Of a stretch of DNA of 64,000 nucleotides, positions 55,415-63,495 are shown piece by piece. The notes beneath the pieces were generated by a model. That model saw only the letters and a program-made list of their open reading frames with translations, had not been told where the DNA came from and did not search any database. How positions within the stretch are numbered: the first letter of the stretch is position 1; every line of letters begins with the position of its first letter. The stretch covers positions 1-64,000 of the forward strand of contig CALKIW010000070.1 in NCBI GenBank assembly GCA_937995875.1, read 5' to 3'. This DNA is from an uncultured Bacteroidales bacterium (lineage in GTDB: Bacteria; Bacteroidota; Bacteroidia; Bacteroidales; Bacteroidaceae). The position numbers and the translations under genes were made by a program.

Positions 55415-56767
55415 TTACAATTCCAAATCGCCGTCAAACTCTTCGTGCCAAGGCAATCCCTGTTTTCCGATTACCTCCAAGAATGGGTCCGGATTGAAAT
55501 CTTCAACGTTCCACACACCGGGTTTCTTCCATAGTCCCTTGAAGAACATCATGGCACCAGCCATGGCCGGCACACCCGTCGTGTAGCTCACGCCTTGCAT
55601 ACCTGTCTCGTTATAGGCATCCTGATGCTTACAGTTATTATAGATGTAATAGGTGCGTTCCTTTCCGTCCTTGATGCCACGAATACGACAGCCTATCGAA
55701 GTCTCTCCGTCGTAGTTTTCACCCAGATCCTGCGGATTGGGCAACACTGCTTTCAAGAACTGCAAGGGTACGATGTTCACCTTTACCGTCTTCCCGGATC
55801 CATCGGCCAAGGGTGCTTCATACTCCACATTGTCAATGCGGCTCATTCCAAGATTCTGTATGCAATCCAGATAGGTGAGGTATTGCTGTCCAAAGGTCAT
55901 CCAGAAACGCGCGCGCTTGATGGTTGGATAGTTCTTCACCAAGCTCTCCAGTTCCTCATGGTGCATCAGATAGCTGTCGCGAGGACCAATATTCGGATAG
56001 GTAATGTCTTGATGAACAGCCAGCGGATCGGTCTCAATCCACTTTCCGTCTTCATAGTAAAGTCCCTTCTGGGTAATCTCACGAATATTGATTTCAGGAT
56101 TGAAGTTGGTGGCAAAAGCCTTGTGATGATTGCCGGCATTGCAGTCTACAATGTCAAGATAATGTATCTCGTCAAAATGATGCTTAGCCGCATACGCCGT
56201 GAAAGCCTGAGAAACACCGGGGTCGAAACCACATCCAAGAATTGCCGTCAGACCAGCCTTCTCAAACTTTTCCTTATAAGCCCATTGCCAACTGTACTCA
56301 AAGTGGGCCTCATCTCTTGGCTCATAGTTGGCCGTGTCGAGATAATTGCAGCCACAAGCCAAACAAGCCTCCATAATCGTAAGGTCCTGATAAGGCAGCG
56401 CGAGATTGATCACCAACTCCGGTTTGTAGCTGCTGAAGAGCTCTTTTAATTGTTCTACGTCGTCAGCATCAACACCGGCCGTCTTGATGTCCATTTTGTA
56501 GCCCTTGGCATGAATGTCTGCCACCAGCTTGTCGCATTTTTCCTTGCGACGACTGGCAATCATAAACTCCTTGAACACATCCTGATTTTGGACTATCTTG
56601 AATGCGCAAACAGTGGCAACACCACCGGCACCAATCATGAGCACTCGCCCTTTATTCTCCTGAGAAAGGGACTTTTCAGCTACCGTCGCTTTTGTAGCCA
56701 TGCTATCTTTCTGCAATTCACTCATTTTGTTCTGTATTTTATTTATTATTTGTTCTGTATTTGTCAA
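55415..56767 (-). CDS. Saccharopine dehydrogenase family protein, probable carboxynorspermidine synthase
   Basis: NAD(P)-binding oxidoreductase of 450 residues. The Rossmann start GRVLMIGAGGVATVCAFKIV lies at about residues 40-60, then VINLALPYQDLTIMEACLAC GCNYLDTANYEP and GCGFDPGVSQAFTAYAAKHH. This matches the carboxynorspermidine dehydrogenase branch, which acts in spermidine or norspermidine synthesis, better than lysine pathway enzymes, but the partner decarboxylase is not in the window. The roughly 40-residue polar N-terminal extension is unusual; Met15 or Met23 could be the actual start. Confidence 0.75.
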   Translation of the reverse strand: MTNTEQIINKIQNKMSELQKDSMATKATVAEKSLSQENKGRVLMIGAGGVATVCAFKIVQNQDVFKEFMIASRRKEKCDKLVADIHAKGYKMDIKTAGVDADDVEQLKELFSSYKPELVINLALPYQDLTIMEACLACGCNYLDTANYEPRDEAHFEYSWQWAYKEKFEKAGLTAILGCGFDPGVSQAFTAYAAKHHFDEIHYLDIVDCNAGNHHKAFATNFNPEINIREITQKGLYYEDGKWIETDPLAVHQDITYPNIGPRDSYLMHHEELESLVKNYPTIKRARFWMTFGQQYLTYLDCIQNLGMSRIDNVEYEAPLADGSGKTVKVNIVPLQFLKAVLPNPQDLGENYDGETSIGCRIRGIKDGKERTYYIYNNCKHQDAYNETGMQGVSYTTGVPAMAGAMMFFKGLWKKPGVWNVEDFNPDPFLEVIGKQGLPWHEEFDGDLEL

Positions 56768-56832
56768 GCCCTCCGGACTTAGACATCCGGCAAGTTAAAT
56801 GGGCACGTTGTCTACCATCCCTACCTGCACGG

Positions 56833-57411
56833 CTATTTTATCTCCTCCGCTCTGATGCCCATCGCATTCATGAGCGAATAGCCAAGAATTTCCTGACGAA
56901 AGTTACCACCTGTCATAGGTTGCATGGCAAACACCGTGATGTGTTTGTCTTCCGGAGCTTTTCGAAGTGCATGACGAATTTCATCATAGATGTTTCCCTC
57001 CTCACCGTTAGGAATAATCATCAGTCGTTTCACATTCTTGTGGTCCATCATGGTCTTAACAACGTCGAGTATGTATTCATCCTTCGACACCATCTCTCCC
57101 ACCGCATACGCATTAACGAGAAACTCACCCAAATGCTCATCCTTGAAAGCCCGTGCATTAAGCTCGGTCTCAAAGTCGGAAGGCCTGAAGTTATCCAGTC
57201 TGCGGCTCTTACCCTGACGAACTAACACCACTTGAGTTTCGTGATTTTTACCGTCCTCGCGCAGTCCGCCATCCAAAGCTATATTCACGGCCCACTGACC
57301 AAAGTCTGCCGGCGGGATGGCACGACCTATCATCCGCTCAAACTGCACAGTAAGTTGAAATGCAACATAGTCGATATAATCCGCATCGGCTATGATTACA
57401 TTTTCGCTCAT
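56833..57411 (-). CDS. Uncharacterised protein conserved in the Bacteroidales
   Basis: A 192-residue soluble protein with no motif that I can name. It begins MSENVIIADADYIDYVAFQL, has ERMIGRAIPPADFGQWAVNI and VKRLMIIPNGEEGNIYDEIR, and ends ILGYSLMNAMGIRAEEIK; mixed alpha/beta composition. Longer in-frame starts at 57441 and 57495 exist, but a promoter box TATCTTTG ends next to 57441, so the start at 57411 with a short leader is chosen. Downstream, on the same strand, is the saccharopine-dehydrogenase-family gene, 65 nt away. Confidence 0.6.
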   Translation of the reverse strand: MSENVIIADADYIDYVAFQLTVQFERMIGRAIPPADFGQWAVNIALDGGLREDGKNHETQVVLVRQGKSRRLDNFRPSDFETELNARAFKDEHLGEFLVNAYAVGEMVSKDEYILDVVKTMMDHKNVKRLMIIPNGEEGNIYDEIRHALRKAPEDKHITVFAMQPMTGGNFRQEILGYSLMNAMGIRAEEIK

Positions 57412-57865
57412 CCGCACATTGCTTGTATCTTGCAAATTCATATTGCAAAGATAACTTTTTATTTTCATTGTCACAAGGGAATAGACAAAAAACAAATGGC
57501 TGTCAAAGTCACCCTACCGACCTAAAAATTCCATCGAAAAAAACGCTCTGTCGCAGCACCAAATGAAGCAGGCCGATTCCCCACAGCCTTCTCGTTCCGC
57601 AGGGACGACTGCACCGCGTCTTCGGCATACTTACGCTCATGCTAATCCTTAACCCGTTATCCTGCAACCATTCACAACTGCCCGTTTGAGCAACATCAAT
57701 TTAGGCTTGTGTGACACCTAATTTTAACCATTTCCTCAGTTGCAAACATAATTGTCGGGTATTTTGGGCGACGACTTTAATAATTTTTATAACTTTGCAA
57801 CACTCTGATTTCAACAGCTTCTCATTAGGAGAAGCAGAGTATATATTAACCATAACAAAGTACAA
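57412..57865. promoter_or_regulatory. Divergent promoter region between gene 56833-57411 and the first antiporter
   Basis: No gene. On the minus strand a TATCTTTG box lies near 57446-57453. On the + strand TAACTTTG at 57790-57797 is a candidate -7 box for the antiporter, with TTTG at 57763-57766 somewhat too far upstream (23-bp gap). The rest holds nothing recognised. Confidence 0.5.
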
Positions 57866-59227
57866 ATGTCGTCTTTGACTATTGCTATCATCATTGCTTT
57901 TTGTATCGGCTACCTTTTCATAGCCATTGAAAGTGTGACCAAAATTAACAAGGCTGCCATCTCGCTCCTGATGTTTGTAGCGTGCTGGACCCTTTTCATG
58001 TTCTCTCCCGAAACCTATATTCAAGGTTTCTCCGGTCAGGAACTGATCAACGAAGTCCGTTCCATCATCGAACGCCATCTGGGCAATACCTCAACAACAC
58101 TCTTTTTCCTCATGGGTGCCATGGCCATTGTCGAGATTGTAGACCAGAACGGGGGATTCAACTGGGTGCGCTCGGCCTTACAAACTAAATCCAAGCGAGC
58201 ATTGATGTGGCGCATTGCCCTCATGACCTTTGTCTTGTCACCCGTTCTCGACAACCTGACTACTACTATCGTCATGGTGATGATATTGCGCAAATTGATA
58301 CACGACCACAAAGATCGCATGATTTATGCCTCGATCGTCATCATTGCAGCCAACTCGGGCGGAGCCTTCTCGCCCATCGGTGACGTGACCACCATTATGC
58401 TCTGGAACAAAGGCGTCATCACTGCCATGGGCGTGATTTCGGAGCTTCTCATCCCCTCTGTCGTCTCCATGATTGTGCCGGCATTCATCATGCAATATAT
58501 GCTGAAAGGGAACATTGATAACGACAGGGAACTGACCACACCGAGTGATTACAAAGTACACGACTTCTCCGGCAATCAGCGCAAGGCCGTGTTTGCTATC
58601 GGTGTGGGTGGTCTCTTATTTGTACCTGTATTCAAGGGCATCACCAACCTGCCTCCGTTTATTGGCATCTTGCTCGTGCTGAGCGTACTGTGGGTCATCA
58701 CAGAGGTGTTCTACCGCAGTCTGCACCACAGCAAGGAGCGTGAGGGAACGATGAAGCGTGTGGCCAACCTGCTGCGCAACATCGATATGTCCACCATAAT
58801 GTTTTTCCTCGGCATCCTCATGGCCGTGGCCTGTTTGGAGGAGACAGGCGTGCTCACCGCACTGGGCGAAGGGCTCAACGTGGCATTCAATGGCAACCAC
58901 TATGCCGTGACCGGAGTTATTGGAGTGCTCTCAAGCATTGTCGACAATGTGCCCCTTGTGGCCGGATGCATGGGTATGTATCCCATTGAGGCCACAGGAG
59001 GTATGGCCGTAGATGGCATTTTCTGGCAGCTGCTGGCCTACTGTGCAGGCGTTGGCGGGTCGATTCTCATCATTGGTTCTGCTCCGGGAGTGGTGGTGAT
59101 GGGACTCGAAAAAATAACATTCGGATGGTATCTGAAGCATATCGCTTGGATTGCCTTTGTAGGATACATTCTGGGCATTCTCGCCTATTGGGTTGTACGC
59201 ACCTACATTTTCACGGTCCCCTTGTAG
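57866..59227 (+). CDS. nhaD: NhaD-like sodium/proton antiporter, first copy
   Basis: Membrane antiporter of the ion transporter superfamily, expected to exchange cytosolic sodium for protons. The 453-residue protein has about eleven hydrophobic segments and family motifs LDNLTTTIVMVMILRKL, NSGGAFSPIGDVTTIMLWNK and SSIVDNVPLVAGCMGMY. The soluble stretch at about 213-238 differs from that of the second copy. It is 267 nt upstream of a close paralogue. Confidence 0.88.
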   Translation: MSSLTIAIIIAFCIGYLFIAIESVTKINKAAISLLMFVACWTLFMFSPETYIQGFSGQELINEVRSIIERHLGNTSTTLFFLMGAMAIVEIVDQNGGFNWVRSALQTKSKRALMWRIALMTFVLSPVLDNLTTTIVMVMILRKLIHDHKDRMIYASIVIIAANSGGAFSPIGDVTTIMLWNKGVITAMGVISELLIPSVVSMIVPAFIMQYMLKGNIDNDRELTTPSDYKVHDFSGNQRKAVFAIGVGGLLFVPVFKGITNLPPFIGILLVLSVLWVITEVFYRSLHHSKEREGTMKRVANLLRNIDMSTIMFFLGILMAVACLEETGVLTALGEGLNVAFNGNHYAVTGVIGVLSSIVDNVPLVAGCMGMYPIEATGGMAVDGIFWQLLAYCAGVGGSILIIGSAPGVVVMGLEKITFGWYLKHIAWIAFVGYILGILAYWVVRTYIFTVPL

Positions 59228-59235
59228 AAACGTAG

Positions 59236-59307
59236 GCTTGCCCCCGCTCACACCGTTGCAGCGTGGACCTGTAAAATGCTCCGTCGGTTGCAGAGACGGG
59301 GGCAAGC
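59236..59307 (+). other. Inverted repeat between the two antiporter genes
   Basis: GCTTGCCCCCG (59236-59246) and CGGGGGCAAGC (59297-59307), 11-bp perfect arms with a 50-nt spacer, right after the first antiporter gene. No U tract follows, so it is a weak terminator candidate; it could also be a transcript-stabilising or processing structure. Confidence 0.45.
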
Positions 59308-59389
59308 TCACCTCTGTACATAAATTTTGCAAATATAGTTACATTGGGGAAGTTGAATATCCACCCTTGAGAAAAACAATGCAATAGGC

Positions 59390-59420
59390 TTTGGGGATGA
59401 CAGTAAAAGTGTTACCTTTG
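59390..59420 (+). promoter_or_regulatory. Promoter of the second antiporter gene
   Basis: TTTG at 59390-59393 and TACCTTTG at 59413-59420 with a 19-bp gap. This gives the second copy its own promoter, different from that of the first. Confidence 0.65.
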
Positions 59421-59494
59421 CAGCCGTTTCCGCTACCTTCTAACCTATGGAGCAGGAAACAGAACAGAAAACATAACAAAAATAACAGATAATT

Positions 59495-60856
59495 ATGTCG
59501 TCTTTCACTATTGCAATCATCATTGCTTTTTGTATCGGCTATCTTTTCATAGCCATTGAAAGTGTGACCAAAGTTAATAAGGCTGCCATCTCGCTCCTGA
59601 TGTTTGTAGCGTGCTGGACCCTTTTCATGCTCTCTCCCGAAGCCTATATTCAAGGTTTCTCCGGTCAGGAACTGATCAACGAAGTCAGCTCCGTCATCGA
59701 ACGCCATCTGGGCAACACCGCCACTACCCTGTTCTTCCTCATGGGTGCCATGACCATTGTGGAAATTGTCGACCAAAACGGCGGTTTCAACTGGGTACGC
59801 TCTGTGATGAAGACCAAAACCAAGCGTGCCCTGCTTTGGCGCATCGCTTTCATGACGTTTTTCCTCTCGGCCATTCTCGACAACCTGACGACAACCATCG
59901 TGATGATTATGATTCTGCGCAAACTCGTGCAAGACCATAAGGACCGTCTCGTCTATGCTTCACTCGTCATCATAGCGGCCAACTCCGGAGGAGCATTCTC
60001 TCCTATCGGCGACGTGACCACCATTATGCTCTGGAACAAAGGCGTCATCACTGCCATGGGCGTGATTTCGGAGCTTCTCATCCCCTCTGTCGTCTCCATG
60101 ATTGTGCCGGCATTCATCATGCAATATATGCTCAAGGGTGACCTCAATGACAACGACGAAGCTGCAATGCAGAGCCACACGAAGGCGCTCGACTTCACGA
60201 GCCGCCAGCGCAAGGCCGTATTTGTCATCGGTGTGGGCGGTCTGATGTTCGTGCCCGTGTTCAAGAGCATCACCCATCTGCCCCCCTTCGTAGGCATTCT
60301 GCTCGTGCTGAGTGTGCTCTGGATTACCACAGAGGTGTTCTATCACAACCTTTCCCATGACAAAGACAGCGAAGGCACCAGGAAGCGTGTCAGCAATTTG
60401 CTGCACAACATCGATATGTCTACCATTCTCTTCTTCCTCGGTATTCTCATGGCCGTAGCTTGTCTGGAAGAAATTGGCGTGCTCACCACGTTGGGCGACA
60501 GTCTGAACACGGCTTTCGACGACAACCACTATGCTGTGACCGGAATCATCGGTGTGCTGTCGAGCATCGTCGACAACGTTCCGCTTGTAGCCGGATGCAT
60601 GGGTATGTATCCGGTGGCCCCTACCGGCGACATGGCCGTAGACGGCATTTTCTGGCAGTTGCTGGCCTACTGTGCAGGCGTGGGAGGCTCCATGCTCATC
60701 ATTGGCTCGGCAGCAGGCGTTGTCGTGATGGGCCTCGAAAAGATCACCTTCGGATGGTATATGAAACACATCAGCTGGATAGCTTTCGTGGGCTACATCC
60801 TCGGTATATTCAGCTATTGGATTATACGCAATTTCATTTTCACTACTCCGCTGTAA
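59495..60856 (+). CDS. nhaD: NhaD-like sodium/proton antiporter, second copy
   Basis: Same length (453 residues) and motifs as the preceding gene: LDNLTTTIVMIMILRKL, NSGGAFSPIGDVTTIMLWNK, SSIVDNVPLVAGCMGMY. The two proteins are mostly identical, with clusters of change in the loop at 213-240 and in the following helices. A 122-nt stretch is identical at DNA level with the first gene, while flanking codons differ. Both copies look functional. A terminator follows. Confidence 0.88.
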   Translation: MSSFTIAIIIAFCIGYLFIAIESVTKVNKAAISLLMFVACWTLFMLSPEAYIQGFSGQELINEVSSVIERHLGNTATTLFFLMGAMTIVEIVDQNGGFNWVRSVMKTKTKRALLWRIAFMTFFLSAILDNLTTTIVMIMILRKLVQDHKDRLVYASLVIIAANSGGAFSPIGDVTTIMLWNKGVITAMGVISELLIPSVVSMIVPAFIMQYMLKGDLNDNDEAAMQSHTKALDFTSRQRKAVFVIGVGGLMFVPVFKSITHLPPFVGILLVLSVLWITTEVFYHNLSHDKDSEGTRKRVSNLLHNIDMSTILFFLGILMAVACLEEIGVLTTLGDSLNTAFDDNHYAVTGIIGVLSSIVDNVPLVAGCMGMYPVAPTGDMAVDGIFWQLLAYCAGVGGSMLIIGSAAGVVVMGLEKITFGWYMKHISWIAFVGYILGIFSYWIIRNFIFTTPL

Positions 60857-60892
60857 TCTCCGCACTGTCAAGACTACATCCCTATCCTTTGC

Positions 60893-60931
60893 AAGGCTCC
60901 CGGCATGAGTGTCCGGGAGCCTTCTTATTTT
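60893..60931 (+). terminator. Terminator after the second antiporter gene
   Basis: Perfect 11-bp stem AAGGCTCCCGG/CCGGGAGCCTT (60893-60903 and 60913-60923) with a 9-nt loop, then CTTATTTT. Confidence 0.8.
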
Positions 60932-61199
60932 CACCATTCACATCCTGCTCTCGTTTCAGAACGGTTTCTCTCACGTTGAACACCGCCAAGTAGTTATCGG
61001 CGACGTATTGCGCCGTGTGGGCCGGATTGCCCAAACCTTTTCTCCTTTTTCATTTTTAAGCTGGATAACATCTTTCACGCATCATCATAAACTACGAATA
61101 ACGGCAAACGTGAAATATAAAAATAAAAGAAAAATATTGAGGAAACCTTGCGGTCGAACTGTACATATTGTCAATATTTGTTCACTTTGAAAGACCCTT
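60932..61199. other. Gene-free stretch before repeat copy E
   Basis: AT-rich, no gene, promoter pair or structure recognised. Confidence 0.4.
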
Positions 61200-61566
61200 T
61201 CATATTTTGTGTTACAGCTTTCCGAAGGCCTTTTTTCATCATAAAATTCCATGCGCCGTCCCTCAAAACAACAGTTGGAACGCTCCGGAATTTACTTCTC
61301 TCTGCCGATAAGGCCTAATGGCTCTGCGGCTAAGCCTTAATCGGAGTCTGACTAAGCCCTCACCGTCTCGCGACTAAAGCCTAACCGCAACGCCATTAGA
61401 TACCTATTCGCAAGATTCCACACCCTGCGATTTTATCGCTCAAGCCCGATACATATACAAACCACTGACTGCCAGACCCTTAGATGGAACGTCCAATTTT
61501 CGCGTATTTCGAGCCAAAGGCTTTCTGTTTTAGAATACACGAAAACCGGGAATACTTTTGTAAGCA
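61200..61566 (+). repeat. Dispersed 22-bp-core repeat, copy E
   Basis: Left edge uncertain. The core units lie at 61302-61323, 61324-61345, 61346-61367, 61368-61389 and a weaker 61390-61411; CGACTAAAGCCTAACCGCA is shared almost exactly with copy D. The right part has CGCGTATTTCGAGCC, GGCTTTCTGTTTT and ends near TTTTGTAAGC. It lies between the convergent second antiporter gene and cvfB, the only copy not upstream of a rightward gene. Confidence 0.75.
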
Positions 61567-61599
61567 TTTTTAACCAGTATTCTATCGTTTAGTAAGGGG

Positions 61600-61676
61600 C
61601 GAAAAAATATGCCTTAGAACGCATAGGGCCAACTGCACACCATTGAAGTGTGAGCCTACACATGCTAAGGCATATT
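61600..61676 (-). terminator. Terminator of cvfB with a branched hairpin
   Basis: Read on the minus strand, a perfect 12-bp outer stem AATATGCCTTAG/CTAAGGCATATT (61665-61676 and 61606-61617) encloses smaller pairings (such as CACAC/GTGTG), and TTTTTTC follows. It sits 46 nt after the cvfB stop codon. The large loop, about 47 nt, is unusual for a plain terminator. Confidence 0.65.
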
Positions 61677-61722
61677 CAAAGAATATGAAATTGGGGTGGG
61701 CTATCGTCAGCCAAAAGCTGCA

Positions 61723-62628
61723 TCAAACCAGCGAAATGCCCTCACCGGTAAACGTTATGAGATGTCGCCTGTACAGGTCGCCCAAAGCCTTTTTATAGGT
61801 TTTCTTGCTGACATGAAACTGCCGTTTAATGGCCTCGGCATCGCTCTTGTCTCCTAACGCACAACTGCCTCCATTGTCATGCAGCCATTGCAGAAGGGTT
61901 TCTGCAAAGTCAAGGGTGTGTCGATGGCCGGCGGGTTGCAGACTGATGTCTATTTTCCCGTCGGGCCTGATTTTCTGTACATATCCCTGTAGCTGGTCTC
62001 CTGTATGAACATATTGGAATATCTGGTCCTGATAAATCAAGCCGGCATACCTGTTTTCGATAATCACCTTGAAGCCCAAGTCGCTTTTCTGCCACACCAA
62101 CAACTCCACAGGTATATTCTCCCGCTGCTTTCTGAAAAGTTCACGGCGGTGCTCCTCTGAATCCTCATGAATGTCTTTCAGGAATTTATCGATTTTTGCG
62201 GAGGAAACGATACGGTAGCTTTCCTCATCAATATACAGGTAGACGATGTAACTATCGCCAATCTCCATGCGCTTTCTTTGCTCGCGGAACGGACAGAACA
62301 CATCTTTCATCAGTCCCCAATCGAGAAAGGCGCCATATTCGTTCACCCAATTTACCTTGAGATAGGCAAAGTCTCCAACCTTAGCCAACGGCACTTCCAA
62401 CGTGGCTATAGGACGCTCCTCTTGGTCCAAATAGACGAAGCAGCGAACATCATCACCCTCCTTCAGACCTTCGGGCACATATTTCTGGGGCATCAAAATT
62501 TCTCCGTCCTGTCCGCCATCGAGATAGATGCCAAAGATTTCCTTTCCTCCAAAAGAATGGGGATTGGGGCGTTCTGCCACCTTTACCATCTTGAGCGTAT
62601 TATAATCTCCTAACTTGATTTTTGTCAT
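61723..62628 (-). CDS. cvfB: S1-like RNA-binding protein, CvfB family
   Basis: A 301-residue protein with three S1-like OB folds followed by a winged-helix domain, as in CvfB/YitL. It begins MTKIKLGDYNTLKMVKVAER; the central segment YLKVNWVNEYGAFLDWGLMK DVFCPFREQ is a typical S1 core; the C terminus has LLQWLHDNGGSCALGDKSDAEAIKRQF and KALGDLYRRHLITF. In Staphylococcus it affects virulence gene expression; here its role is presumably post-transcriptional. An in-frame start at 62694 would add 22 atypical residues, so 62628 is chosen. Confidence 0.85.
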   Translation of the reverse strand: MTKIKLGDYNTLKMVKVAERPNPHSFGGKEIFGIYLDGGQDGEILMPQKYVPEGLKEGDDVRCFVYLDQEERPIATLEVPLAKVGDFAYLKVNWVNEYGAFLDWGLMKDVFCPFREQRKRMEIGDSYIVYLYIDEESYRIVSSAKIDKFLKDIHEDSEEHRRELFRKQRENIPVELLVWQKSDLGFKVIIENRYAGLIYQDQIFQYVHTGDQLQGYVQKIRPDGKIDISLQPAGHRHTLDFAETLLQWLHDNGGSCALGDKSDAEAIKRQFHVSKKTYKKALGDLYRRHLITFTGEGISLV

Positions 62629-62708
62629 ACTTTTATATTCTTTAATAGTTTTGGTATATGAAGTGGTCAAAAACAACCGTATGTACCGAAGCAACCTACA
62701 ATGACCGT

Positions 62709-63449
62709 CTATTTGTTGTCCGGAGAAGATTCGGCCGTTTGCTGCCGGGCCGGGTGGTCTGCGTTTGCCTCCGCGTTGGCTATCTCGTCCTGTGGCGCAT
62801 CTGTCAGCAGCCCGTCTTTCATGTGAATGGTACGGTCGGTAAGGGCTGCAAGCGACTCATCGTGGGTGACGATGACAAAAGTTTGTCCGAACTTGTCGCG
62901 CAAGTCGAAAAAGAGCTGATGCAGTTCGGCCTTGTTCTTCGAGTCAAGACTGCCGGATGGCTCGTCCGCAAGAATAACGGAAGGATTGTTCACCAATGCC
63001 CGCGCCACTGCCACACGCTGTTTTTCACCACCCGAAAGCTCGTTAGGCTTATGCTTTGCCCTGTCGCTAAGCCCCATGAAACTAAGCAATTCTTCAGCAC
63101 GCGCCTTGGCATCCCTGCGTCCCATACCGGCTATAAAAGCCGGAATCATGATGTTTTCCAATGCTGTGAACTCCGGCAAGAGTTGGTGGAACTGAAACAC
63201 GAAGCCGAGCTTCTGATTACGGAACATTGAGATTTTTCTGCTCGACAAACGTCCTACATCCACACCGTCTACAATCACAGTGCCGCTGTCGGGCCTATCT
63301 AACGTGCCGATGATTTGAAGCAGGGTTGTCTTGCCGGCACCCGATGGGCCAACGATAGACACAACTTCACCCTTGTCTATATGTAAATCTATGCCCTTGA
63401 GTACCTGCAAGGTGCCAAAGGACTTTTTGATGCCTTGAACGTCAATCAT
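62709..63449 (-). CDS. lolD: ABC transporter ATP-binding protein, LolD/MacB type
   Basis: ATPase of a lipoprotein-release or MacB-like export system, 246 residues. Walker A GPSGAGKT at 34-41, Q-loop in FVFQFHQLLPEFTALENIM, signature LSGGE at 138-142, Walker B VILADEP at 158-164, and the switch His in VIVTHDESLAA. The pattern is that of the LolD subfamily. The last 25 residues form a polar, Ala/Glu/Asn-rich tail not typical of LolD. No membrane subunit (LolC/E) gene lies within the window. Confidence 0.85.
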   Translation of the reverse strand: MIDVQGIKKSFGTLQVLKGIDLHIDKGEVVSIVGPSGAGKTTLLQIIGTLDRPDSGTVIVDGVDVGRLSSRKISMFRNQKLGFVFQFHQLLPEFTALENIMIPAFIAGMGRRDAKARAEELLSFMGLSDRAKHKPNELSGGEKQRVAVARALVNNPSVILADEPSGSLDSKNKAELHQLFFDLRDKFGQTFVIVTHDESLAALTDRTIHMKDGLLTDAPQDEIANAEANADHPARQQTAESSPDNK

Positions 63450-63495
63450 ATACTGTTTGGTTTTTATTGTTCTATATCATGACACCGCCGTTGTT

